A stretch of 8,568 nt of DNA from an uncultured Bacillota bacterium (GCA_937876465.1 CALEHV010000032.1:1-8568), one strand, 5' to 3'. Numbered from the stretch's first letter, positions 1 to 7,365 are shown. The notes: generated by a model from the letters alone, not told the origin. Made by a program: numbers and translations.

Positions 1-30
1 TGCAAAAATTGGCATCTCAGGAATATTCAT
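1..30 (-). CDS. Start of a further gene, truncated by the window edge
   Basis: An ATG at 30-28 opens a reading frame of ten codons (M N I P E M P I F A) that continues past the window edge. The start is supported by a GAGGT Shine-Dalgarno at 42-38, seven bases upstream of the ATG. It follows a probable terminator of the operon described here, so it may form a separate transcription unit. Ten residues are too few to assign a family, and no function is proposed. Confidence 0.6.
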   Translation of the reverse strand, partial: MNIPEMPIFA

Positions 31-74
31 ATTTTTTACCTCATTTTTATTATACACATTTTTGTTATGTTTAT

Positions 75-80
75 ATTATA
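75..80 (-). promoter_or_regulatory. Possible -10 box for the truncated gene at the window start
   Basis: A perfect TATAAT reads on the minus strand at 80-75, between the terminator and the start codon at 30. It would place transcription start roughly at 68 and give a leader of about 38 bases. The matching -35 region (around 103-98) has only about three of six consensus bases. A second TATAAT at 54-49 lies too close to the Shine-Dalgarno to be useful. In DNA this AT-rich, such hexamers occur by chance, so support is weak. Confidence 0.25.
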
Positions 81-100
81 AAGAATGACTAATTATTTCT

Positions 101-144
101 TTAAAAAGAAAAAGAATCCAATATTTTAATTACATCGGATTCTT
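101..144 (-). terminator. Probable intrinsic terminator after the ABC ATPase gene
   Basis: On the minus strand an 8-bp perfect inverted repeat (AAGAATCC at 144-137 and GGATTCTT at 119-112) encloses a 17-base loop and runs directly into a T-rich tract (TTTCTTTTT, about 111-103). It starts 28 bases after the TAA of the ATPase gene and precedes the next gene. The stem has only three G-C pairs and the loop is long, so the hairpin is weak by general standards, but position and U-tract fit a terminator in an AT-rich genome. Confidence 0.65.
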
Positions 145-172
145 ATATCTGTTTTTCAAATGTTAATTATAT

Positions 173-1357
173 TTAAAAAATAGCTTCTTCTGTTTCTCTA
201 TTAAAAATATGGATATTGTCTGTGCTAAAAGAGAATTTCAATTCTTCTCTATTTTCAATTGCGCTAATGACTTTATCTGATAAACCAATAATTTGCGAAC
301 GAATAATAATTTTCTGATTGTCAAGATAAGCATGAACATAATATTCGCTGCCCATCATCTCCGATAGTTCCACATCACATGTAAATACGGCCTTTTTATC
401 ATCTAAAGAGAAATGCTCAGGTCTAACACCTAAAATAACTTCTTTATCTAACATGTCAGCTTCCTTAATATACGCTTTTTGTTTCTTGTTTAATTTAATA
501 ACTTGGTCACACAAAACCACATCACCGTTTTCATTGACTCTACAATTAAAGAAGTTCATTTGAGGCGTTCCAATAAATCCTGCAACAAACAAATTTTTTG
601 GGTTATTAAATACTTCTTTTGGTGTGCCAACTTGTTGAATCAAACCATCTTTCATAATTACAATACGGTCACCTAATGTCATAGCTTCAATTTGATCGTG
701 AGTAACATAAATGAATGTTGTATTAATTTTCTTATGTAAAGAAATAATTTCGGCACGCATTTGATTTCTTAATTTAGCGTCTAAGTTTGATAAAGGTTCA
801 TCCATTAAGAAAATTTTTGGTTTACGAACGAATGCTCTACCAATAGCAACACGTTGACGTTGGCCACCAGAAAGGGCACGTGGTTTTCTATATAAGTACT
901 CTTCAATTTCAAGAATTCGAGCTGCTTCTAAAACCTTGTCCTTAATCTCTTGTTTTGTATAATGACGTTTAACTATTATTTCATCGCCATTTTCATCTAA
1001 AATATGATTGCCTTTTTTGTCAACTTTAGGGAGCATAGGCTTTGCAAGCTTAAGACCAAAAGCCATATTCCCATAAACAGTCATATGCGGATAAAGAGCA
1101 TAGTTTTGGAAAACCATGGCTATATCTCTATCTTTTGGTTCTTTGTTGTTAACAACAACACCATCAATTAAAATTTCACCTTTGCTAATTTCTTCTAAGC
1201 CAGCAATCATTCTTAATGTGGTTGATTTTCCACATCCAGAAGGGCCAACAAAAACAACAAATTCATTATGCTTAACATCTAAATTAAAGTCATGAACTGC
1301 TGCTTTTTCGTTTTTGTCGTAATATTTATAAACACCATTTAATTTTAAATCAGCCAT
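173..1357 (-). CDS. msmK: Sugar ABC transporter ATP-binding protein, MsmK/MalK/UgpC family
   Basis: This is the ATPase subunit that powers CUT1-type sugar importers from the cytoplasmic side of the membrane. All nucleotide-binding motifs are present: Walker A GPSGCGKST (residues 38-46), Q-loop Gln84, signature LSGGQ (162-166), Walker B with D186 and E187, D-loop SNLD (190-193) and switch His220. After about residue 245 comes the TOBE-type regulatory domain, including VRPEHF (311-316). At 394 aa it is about 20 residues longer than most relatives, because of extra sequence near residues 107-133, between the Q-loop and the signature. The start is set by AGGAG at 1368-1364, six bases before the ATG; this site overlaps the TAG of the preceding gene, and only nine bases separate the two. 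No permease or binding protein is in the window. One such ATPase can serve several importers in Firmicutes, so the symbol marks the family, not a proven substrate. Confidence 0.93.
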   Translation of the reverse strand: MADLKLNGVYKYYDKNEKAAVHDFNLDVKHNEFVVFVGPSGCGKSTTLRMIAGLEEISKGEILIDGVVVNNKEPKDRDIAMVFQNYALYPHMTVYGNMAFGLKLAKPMLPKVDKKGNHILDENGDEIIVKRHYTKQEIKDKVLEAARILEIEEYLYRKPRALSGGQRQRVAIGRAFVRKPKIFLMDEPLSNLDAKLRNQMRAEIISLHKKINTTFIYVTHDQIEAMTLGDRIVIMKDGLIQQVGTPKEVFNNPKNLFVAGFIGTPQMNFFNCRVNENGDVVLCDQVIKLNKKQKAYIKEADMLDKEVILGVRPEHFSLDDKKAVFTCDVELSEMMGSEYYVHAYLDNQKIIIRSQIIGLSDKVISAIENREELKFSFSTDNIHIFNRETEEAIF

Positions 1358-1366
1358 TGTTTTCTC

Positions 1367-3082
1367 CTACTCATTATCTTTTTTAATTTGTTTTGCATAA
1401 TTTGCAATTGCATTTAATTCGCTGCCTACACAATAAATATTGAATCCGTTTGCTTTGGCACAATCTAAATAATTTTTGTTTCCAGTGATAATGCCGCAAT
1501 CCTTATTTACTGCTTTGCAAGCTTTACCAATTTTTGCAATGGCATCTAATATTTGATGTGCGTTTTTATCTCCTAAACAACCATAATCAGCGGATAAATC
1601 GTTTGGTCCCACCATAATTCCACTGACACCAGGAACATTTAAAATTTCTTCAATATTTTTAACACCACTAATTGTTTCTATTTGGGCAAATATTTTAACC
1701 TTTTCATTAGCGTTTTTAATATATTCAGTAATAGATCCAGGATTATACAAAGTGTGTGCCCTCATTGTTGAAATTCCTCTTTTACCTAAAGGAGGATATT
1801 TAGCAAAATTAACTACCTTAGAAATATCATCCGCATTATTTGTCATAGGCAACAGTAAACCACTGGCGCCCATATCCAAGCATTTAATGATATCTTTTCT
1901 TTCGTTATTTGCTAAACGAACAATCGTATTAAAATCACTTAATTTTGATGTCAAAATAATTCGAGCCATGGACTCATAATCAAACCCTCCATGCTCATAA
2001 TCTAAAATGCAAAAATCTAATCCTGATTGTTTCAATATCAACGGAAGTGAATGGTAAGGAATTTCAGAAATCATTAAGCCAACTTTATTCATATTTTGTT
2101 CTCCTTCTGATAGGATTTTTAATCCTTCTAGTGAATCTAATTCTTCATTAAAGGCATATTTGATATCCAATTTTTTAAATAAGTTTTCAAATATGTCCTT
2201 ATATTTTTTACTACCACCACCAGTTAATATAATATTATTTCGTTTCGGTAGTAATTTTAATGCATTAATTTCTTCTTTAGTTATTAAGTCTAATGCTTTA
2301 TTTTCTTCTAAATCGTGTAAAACAGCTCCGCCAGGAAGATTCGTAACTGTTAACAAAAACATATCGTCAAAAAATGGTCTTGTTTCATAATTACCGCTTT
2401 CAAAAGACTTAGAAACTAAGCACATTTGAGAAGCCGTTCCAATGTTAAGAATTAATGTATTTTCAAAATCAATCTTTCCTGATAAGCCTAGGACACTACA
2501 TTGCTGATCCCCAAACGGGCAGTATACTTTTACATTTTTATATGTACCAATAATTTTTGGAGTATAGAGTGCTGTAGGTAATTTAAATTTGACTATATCC
2601 AGCATTTTCTTAACAATGTTATAAAATCCGGATGCAGCGAGGTCTGTAATATGTGAAGCATTATTCCCTGTTAAAACATAAGAAATATATGAACCAAGCG
2701 ATGCAAATTCATCAAATTCAACATTTTGAGTTTGAATAGACAATCTTGGAAGGTTTTTCTTAATACGAACACCATATTCGTTGCTTAGTACAAAATTAGG
2801 TTTTTCTGTACCTCCTCTAGTATCTCTCCAAGAAATATAATTTGTTACTGCTTTGCCTTTATTTAATAAAACATAACCATGCATTTGGGTTGAGATGAAC
2901 AAAGAATCAGGTTTAGTTTGGTCTATTATATCTTTGATAATTTTAATAATCTCTTCCGCATCAACTTCAAAAATATTGTTTTCATTTATTAAAGGTAAAG
3001 GAAATTTAATTAAAAAAACTTCATCATTATTAGATGTCTTATATTTAATATTTGAGCTACCAATATCAAGAAATAATTTCAT
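1367..3082 (-). CDS. Fusion protein: compact FGGY-type sugar kinase plus HpcH/HpaI aldolase
   Basis: Residues 1-330 resemble FGGY carbohydrate kinases, nearest by eye to sedoheptulokinase. The phosphate motif is DIGSSNIK (6-13); STQMHGY (64-70) and SWRDTRG (84-90) follow. GDQQCSVLG (191-199) carries the likely catalytic Asp192, and there is a second phosphate motif NIGTASQ (213-219) and the adenosine motif LTGGG (286-290). The usual stretch of very roughly 100 residues between the last two motifs is almost absent. Residues 331-571 form a full-length HpcH/HpaI aldolase, a metal-dependent family that cleaves 4-hydroxy-2-oxo acids: EHG with His364, Arg389, QIET with Glu469 and GPNDLS with Asp495. 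No signal peptide is seen, so it is cytoplasmic. The start overlaps the sialidase-like gene by 17 bases, with a purine-rich AGAAAGAAG at 3095-3087. A complete Shine-Dalgarno at the domain junction could give a separate 241-aa aldolase. The substrate is unknown. Confidence 0.85.
   Translation of the reverse strand: MKLFLDIGSSNIKYKTSNNDEVFLIKFPLPLINENNIFEVDAEEIIKIIKDIIDQTKPDSLFISTQMHGYVLLNKGKAVTNYISWRDTRGGTEKPNFVLSNEYGVRIKKNLPRLSIQTQNVEFDEFASLGSYISYVLTGNNASHITDLAASGFYNIVKKMLDIVKFKLPTALYTPKIIGTYKNVKVYCPFGDQQCSVLGLSGKIDFENTLILNIGTASQMCLVSKSFESGNYETRPFFDDMFLLTVTNLPGGAVLHDLEENKALDLITKEEINALKLLPKRNNIILTGGGSKKYKDIFENLFKKLDIKYAFNEELDSLEGLKILSEGEQNMNKVGLMISEIPYHSLPLILKQSGLDFCILDYEHGGFDYESMARIILTSKLSDFNTIVRLANNERKDIIKCLDMGASGLLLPMTNNADDISKVVNFAKYPPLGKRGISTMRAHTLYNPGSITEYIKNANEKVKIFAQIETISGVKNIEEILNVPGVSGIMVGPNDLSADYGCLGDKNAHQILDAIAKIGKACKAVNKDCGIITGNKNYLDCAKANGFNIYCVGSELNAIANYAKQIKKDNE
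2090..2108 (-). promoter_or_regulatory. Internal Shine-Dalgarno and ATG at the kinase-aldolase junction
   Basis: On the minus strand AGAAGGAG (2108-2101) lies eight bases before an in-frame ATG (2092-2090). This is the best Shine-Dalgarno match in the window except perhaps that of the 900-aa gene. The ATG encodes Met331 of the fusion, exactly where the HpcH/HpaI aldolase begins. Translation from here would give a 241-aa protein, close to the normal size for that family. In the long frame the same bases encode Ser-Glu-Gly-Glu-Gln-Asn. It may be an active internal start, or a relic of a former separate gene whose upstream stop codon was lost. Confidence 0.7.
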
Positions 3083-4670
3083 GTTTCTTCTTTCTAATAA
3101 TCAAAAAGGTAAGAATTCCTCCACCAACTAAAACAGCAGTTCCTGCAGCTGCAATTACTATTATTGCCCAAACTGGGAAAGGATTTTCAACTAAGTCGAC
3201 TCTGACCCTTAATAGTTTCAAAGTATCTGTTAATTTGTTTGGAAGATTTCCATCAAATGTAAGATAGTATCGTCCTGCTTTATCCTTATTGTATCCTGCA
3301 CTCTTCCACGAACCTGTTATAGTGCGCTCGACTCCTAAGTTATCCTTTACGACAATAGTCGTTGGCAAAAGATTTCTGATTTCTGAGGAAGGTGTACCAA
3401 CTTTAAATTCAAATTTATTATTAAATTGAGTAACTAAAGAAGCAACTTCAGTATATTCAGGATTCAATTTATTAATGATTAATTTATTTTTTGAATTTTC
3501 ATCAATTATTTCTCCAGCTTTAATATCATCTTCAGTAATTATGGATAAACGAAGTTCTTTTTCAATATATCTTCCCTTGTCCCACGAAACATAAATTTTT
3601 CCATTTTTTTCTTGTGCATAAGGATAAGAAACATCACTTCTTTCATCTATGCTCATTTTATATGGAAAAGTTAATCCTTTATCTAAAGATAAATATGCAC
3701 ACAAAGAAGATCTTTCTGCAGAATTATCATGATTGATGACAAGGATATTTCCGCTCGACAATTTCATTGCGTGGCCCTTACTACCAGGACCTGTAAATGG
3801 TTCGCTTAAAGAATTTTTATAAGGTTCCCAAGTCCAACCAAAATCTGTTGAAATGGAAGTTTCGACGCCTCCACCCAAACCATTATCTAATCTAGATATT
3901 AATAGCCACTTTCCGAAATCCAATTCAACAATTTGTGATTCTGCAAAAACACGGGAAGACGGATCTATAGATGTAGTAACTTTTCCACGTCTCTCCCAAG
4001 AATCTAAAGGACTATTTTCAAGTGATTTTGATACAAAAATCTTAGAAACGTTTTGATGCATATCTCCAACTTCGGCTTCACTTGCAATTGCGTAAACATT
4101 ATTTCCGTCTGCATCTTTCAAAATCGTTGGATTTTTATGAATTTTTGAATTTGAAATGCGAACAGGATTATCGTATGTCACATCGTTGATGTTTGTTGCG
4201 TCAGGATTGTGAAAACGTATCATCCAGGTAAATGATTGAATGTATGTTAAACAAAGAACATCTCCATCCATCCAAAATTCTGGAACAACTAAAGAAACGT
4301 CATCATCAATATGATCAACAACATAATATGGGTCGATCCAATTTTTACCTTCATCATCACTATAAGCAACAACTAAATAATTATATTCGTGCGGTTCTTT
4401 TGTACCACCCGTATACCAAGTAGACCACAAACGTTTGCCTGTACAAACAGTAGAAACTAATCCTTCCCATTGTCTATCAGATGACATATAAGTCTCAGTA
4501 GTAGTTGATGCAATAGGGGTGTGCAAAACGGTTTCGTCAACCTTAATAACTTCAGCTGCTTTTGACCAATCGCCTGCTCTTGAATAATGGTCAAAATTTG
4601 TTGTGTTTGTTCTTAAAACATTTCCAACTGATGCAGCACAAATAAGGGACAGTAATAAAGAACTAAGCAT
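3066..4670 (-). CDS. Membrane-anchored sialidase-fold (BNR/Asp-box) glycosidase-like protein
   Basis: Residues about 60-380 look like a sialidase-type beta-propeller of the BNR_2 kind. There are three Asp-box-like motifs: SDDEGKNW (104-111), STDFGWTW (274-281) and the weaker SLDKGLTF (328-335). The segment STWYTGG (83-89) is typical of this group. No classical (F/Y)RIP motif of GH33 sialidases is visible, so the cleaved bond cannot be named. Residues about 395-492 resemble a Big_4 bacterial Ig-like domain (LPTTIVV, then GSW, then AGRYYLTF). A transmembrane helix at about 498-525 ends in IRKKK and should anchor the protein with its propeller outside. The N-terminus (MLSSLLLSLICAASV) is hydrophobic like a signal peptide but has no Lys or Arg before residue 20. 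An in-frame TGA two codons upstream excludes a longer start. The gene overlaps the 900-aa gene by 8 bases and the kinase-aldolase gene by 17, suggesting coupled translation. Confidence 0.8.
   Translation of the reverse strand: MLSSLLLSLICAASVGNVLRTNTTNFDHYSRAGDWSKAAEVIKVDETVLHTPIASTTTETYMSSDRQWEGLVSTVCTGKRLWSTWYTGGTKEPHEYNYLVVAYSDDEGKNWIDPYYVVDHIDDDVSLVVPEFWMDGDVLCLTYIQSFTWMIRFHNPDATNINDVTYDNPVRISNSKIHKNPTILKDADGNNVYAIASEAEVGDMHQNVSKIFVSKSLENSPLDSWERRGKVTTSIDPSSRVFAESQIVELDFGKWLLISRLDNGLGGGVETSISTDFGWTWEPYKNSLSEPFTGPGSKGHAMKLSSGNILVINHDNSAERSSLCAYLSLDKGLTFPYKMSIDERSDVSYPYAQEKNGKIYVSWDKGRYIEKELRLSIITEDDIKAGEIIDENSKNKLIINKLNPEYTEVASLVTQFNNKFEFKVGTPSSEIRNLLPTTIVVKDNLGVERTITGSWKSAGYNKDKAGRYYLTFDGNLPNKLTDTLKLLRVRVDLVENPFPVWAIIVIAAAGTAVLVGGGILTFLIIRKKKHEIIS
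3084..3098 (-). promoter_or_regulatory. Anchor-tail codons that double as the kinase-aldolase ribosome binding region
   Basis: The 15 bases ATTAGAAAGAAGAAA encode Ile-Arg-Lys-Lys-Lys at the end of the sialidase-like protein's membrane anchor. They also place purine-rich AGAAAGAAG (3095-3087) four bases before the ATG of the next gene. No stronger Shine-Dalgarno is nearby. The identical 15-mer lies at 4692-4678 in the preceding gene. Confidence 0.5.
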
Positions 4671-7365
4671 TTTTCATTTTCTTCTTTCTAATTAAAACTA
4701 TTGCTAATACGGCTCCACCTACAAGGAGTGCTCCACCACCAATTGACAAGCCTAAAATTAATCCAAGACTAACATTACTCTTCCAAATTGCTTTTAGAGT
4801 TATATCGTGATTTGTAAAAGTGTTGATTTGAACAACAACGTTTCCGCTTTCGTCCTCCCAATGATCAAATTTTGCACCTTCTTTGGTAGGATCAAGCAAG
4901 GTGTACGAAGTTCCGCCATAGGTGAACGTCAAAGGATTATCCTTATGGTTTTCTCCACCATCTAAAATGTAATTAATGTTGTATTTATTTGCTATGCCTT
5001 CAAAGAAGAAGACTATGTCATCTCTTACTACATAATGGTAAACACCGCTACTATCAGGGGTTAAAATTTCCTCGCCTGAACCACTTGTTGCACTAACTTG
5101 ACCTGCAGAATAACCAACATCAGGAATAACAGTAAAAGTGATTTCTGTATCGTCTAAAACTTTATTGTATTTATCGTTGCCTATAGGCATTGATCCAACA
5201 AACGCATTAATTGTTCCGTTTGTTGGGAACAGTGATACAAGATTTGTCTTGTATTCGCTTTCTTCAGTGACAAACTTAAAGTTTGAAATGCTTGCATTAT
5301 ATCCTTCTTTTGGAATGCCTTTCATAATAACACGTAAAATTGGTTGTATTTTTGAAGGGAAGTTCTTGTCTTCGCCACCAGTAATAAATGCGGATTTGTT
5401 TAATGGAATGTAGACTTTTCCTTTAAACGTACCGGATTCATCATATGGAAAGAAAGCTGGTGCACGTTGTCTAACAATACCATTTTCATAAATAATTTTA
5501 TTTAAATAGCCATTTGCAATAGATGTTTGCCAAACACCTTCATCGTTATAAATAAGTCTTGTTGAATCACTTGATGCTAATCTAATAGCAAATTGAATTT
5601 GACTATCATTATTGTTTTCTACATCAAAAGTAATTCCTTTAATATTTAAATTTTCTAAATCAACATAGCCATCTGCATCAATTAAGTTAGAAGGCAAATT
5701 TAAATAATATTCATCATAATTTTTATCAGGATCTTCTTCATCAGGAAGTCGACGATTAAATAAAATTTTATTTTTATCTAGATAAGAAACTCTTGCTAAT
5801 TCTGAAGTAGCATCGACACCTTCATGAACATAATTCTTGAAATTGTTAGTGTTTGGTTGCCAGATAGCATCTTCAAGGTTAAATTCATCAGGACACAATT
5901 CGTCAAAATTTGATGTGACATATATATTGCCAACATTAAATCTTGCATTTGCTTTAGTTTTTGTTCCTGTATAAATATCAATCGAGTTAATTAAATTAAC
6001 TTCGTCATAATTCTTTATTGGAACAATAATATATCCTGCAAAACCTTCAACATTTGCACTTACATTAAATGTAGAGTTGGAAAAGCGAGTAGTTCCGTTA
6101 ACAGTCAATTTAGATTCACTAATTTGACGACGAGAAACATCTCCAACTCTATCCAAAACATAGTAATATCTTTTTGGTTGAACACCATTTATTTTTAAAT
6201 AAAAACTTCTGTCAATTGTATCGTTAGTTTCAAGCTTTATGGCAATAAACTCATCATCAGAAACTTCTTTTGAAAAGCCATCAACAGTCAGACCAATGTA
6301 TCTCCATTCATTTGGCTGTTCATCCATATTTTTCATTGTTGTTATATTAATTGAATTAAAGTCTGAATAAACCGTTCCTGCCCAATGATTATAAAGAGAA
6401 TAAAACGATCCTTCATCAAAACGATAAGTAGATTCTTGTAAAAAATTTGCTTCAACTGTGATTGATGCAGGGACATTTCTAATTGCATATTTGCCATATT
6501 TATTTGGCTCTACTGGAATACCATCGACAATCAAAGAAGATAATCTATATCCAGCATCAGGTTTTGAAGATAAAATCATATCTCCACCAGGAAGAACTTT
6601 ACTATATGTAATGGTTCCGTGTTCACTTACAATATTGGCTTCAGCAAAAGATTCTTCGGTATATGTAGCTTTGATACAATTCTCTGTAATTCCTGTGTTA
6701 CCGCTATCGAAAGGTACATAGTTTGAACTTCTTGGAACATAGATGTTTTCTAAAGTTTCTAAGTCCAAAGCTGAATTAACTTTAAAATTGTTTGTTACGT
6801 ATATGCCTCTTAAAGCAAAATTAGGATTTGAATAACTAACATCAACTCCTTTTAAACGAATTGCAATTGTAACCGAAGAGACATCTAGCGTTTCAACATC
6901 AAAATCAAAATTCTTTATAGGTATGGCAATATAGTTGTAATTTTGTTCAACACCATTGCCTGAATAATAACCAACAGAATATGATCCGTGATTTTTGACT
7001 CCACTTAAAATATTTTGATCATATAAGTATGTGCTGGTAGGTTCTGCTGAAGTTCCACTATTAAGCTTTCCATTTACGTAGAAAGCAAAAGCGGTTTTTG
7101 TAGTTAAATTGCAATTTTCGACATCTAAAACTATCGCTGTTGAATCGTTGTATGAAACATTTTTAATTGTTGTTGAATTAAATGTATAGCCCTCATATCT
7201 CTGATAACCAGCATAAGTTGAAATGTTACTGCCTTGAGTTAAAAGAATTTTGTAATCTTTATCAGCCGCATTGACTTGCAATGGGGTGTTTTTTATAAAT
7301 ATTAGAGAGCCTGCAAGTATTATACTTGCAAATGCAACACAAGATAGTTTTGATGTCTTTTTCAT
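4663..7365 (-). CDS. Large modular surface protein with InlB-like repeats and a C-terminal membrane anchor
   Basis: A signal peptide (residues 1 to about 33, two early lysines, hydrophobic core, likely cleavage after VNA) is followed by an extracellular string of modules. Residues about 40-235 are a beta-rich module shared with the 373-aa neighbour. About 245-308 is a divergent InlB B-repeat-like domain. About 313-520 and 535-700 look like two diverged relatives of the first module, each with a strand of the form GYIIVPIKNY or GKVYIPLNKS. About 708-790 is another InlB-like repeat. About 795-861 matches the Listeria-Bacteroides/Flg_new repeat (YNINYILDGG, FDHWED, ITLKAIW). A transmembrane helix at about 866-892 ends in IRKKK. 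No catalytic motif is recognised, so a glycan-binding or adhesive role is inferred. The start has AAGGAG at 7377-7372, six bases from the ATG and 20 bases after the previous gene's stop. Confidence 0.85.
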   Translation of the reverse strand: MKKTSKLSCVAFASIILAGSLIFIKNTPLQVNAADKDYKILLTQGSNISTYAGYQRYEGYTFNSTTIKNVSYNDSTAIVLDVENCNLTTKTAFAFYVNGKLNSGTSAEPTSTYLYDQNILSGVKNHGSYSVGYYSGNGVEQNYNYIAIPIKNFDFDVETLDVSSVTIAIRLKGVDVSYSNPNFALRGIYVTNNFKVNSALDLETLENIYVPRSSNYVPFDSGNTGITENCIKATYTEESFAEANIVSEHGTITYSKVLPGGDMILSSKPDAGYRLSSLIVDGIPVEPNKYGKYAIRNVPASITVEANFLQESTYRFDEGSFYSLYNHWAGTVYSDFNSINITTMKNMDEQPNEWRYIGLTVDGFSKEVSDDEFIAIKLETNDTIDRSFYLKINGVQPKRYYYVLDRVGDVSRRQISESKLTVNGTTRFSNSTFNVSANVEGFAGYIIVPIKNYDEVNLINSIDIYTGTKTKANARFNVGNIYVTSNFDELCPDEFNLEDAIWQPNTNNFKNYVHEGVDATSELARVSYLDKNKILFNRRLPDEEDPDKNYDEYYLNLPSNLIDADGYVDLENLNIKGITFDVENNNDSQIQFAIRLASSDSTRLIYNDEGVWQTSIANGYLNKIIYENGIVRQRAPAFFPYDESGTFKGKVYIPLNKSAFITGGEDKNFPSKIQPILRVIMKGIPKEGYNASISNFKFVTEESEYKTNLVSLFPTNGTINAFVGSMPIGNDKYNKVLDDTEITFTVIPDVGYSAGQVSATSGSGEEILTPDSSGVYHYVVRDDIVFFFEGIANKYNINYILDGGENHKDNPLTFTYGGTSYTLLDPTKEGAKFDHWEDESGNVVVQINTFTNHDITLKAIWKSNVSLGLILGLSIGGGALLVGGAVLAIVLIRKKKMKNA
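4678..4692 (-). promoter_or_regulatory. Anchor-tail codons that double as the ribosome binding region of the sialidase-like gene
   Basis: The same 15-mer as at 3098-3084 encodes Ile-Arg-Lys-Lys-Lys of the 900-aa protein's anchor tail. It provides AGAAAGAAG (4689-4681), ten bases before the ATG of the sialidase-like gene at 4670. A nearer ATG at 4677 is in the frame of the 900-aa gene and would make only a tetrapeptide, so it is not the start. Confidence 0.45.
6661..7248 (-). repeat. Paralogous surface module, copy in the 900-aa protein
   Basis: Residues about 40-235 align without a large gap to residues 44-235 of the 373-aa protein. Shared blocks are GSN-x-x-TY-x-GYQRYEGY, FYVNG, PTSTYLYD, HG-x-Y-x-VGYY, TIAIRLKGV and FDSGNTGIT followed by Cys230. 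The strand pattern suggests a beta-sandwich, perhaps carbohydrate-binding. This is a protein-level repeat; DNA identity is clearly incomplete, so the duplication is not recent. Confidence 0.85.

Noticed and set aside
4660..4680. A programmed or erroneous frameshift joining the 900-aa protein to the sialidase-like protein
   Set aside because: The 900-aa protein already ends in a complete membrane anchor, the required shift is +1 rather than a classic -1 slippery site, and a fusion would put the propeller on the wrong side of the membrane.
1752..6721. Several short open frames on the plus strand and one on the minus strand (5981-5796), 61-91 codons each
   Set aside because: Each lies opposite or inside a well-supported long gene, with no recognisable domain and no convincing Shine-Dalgarno; they look like shadow frames.
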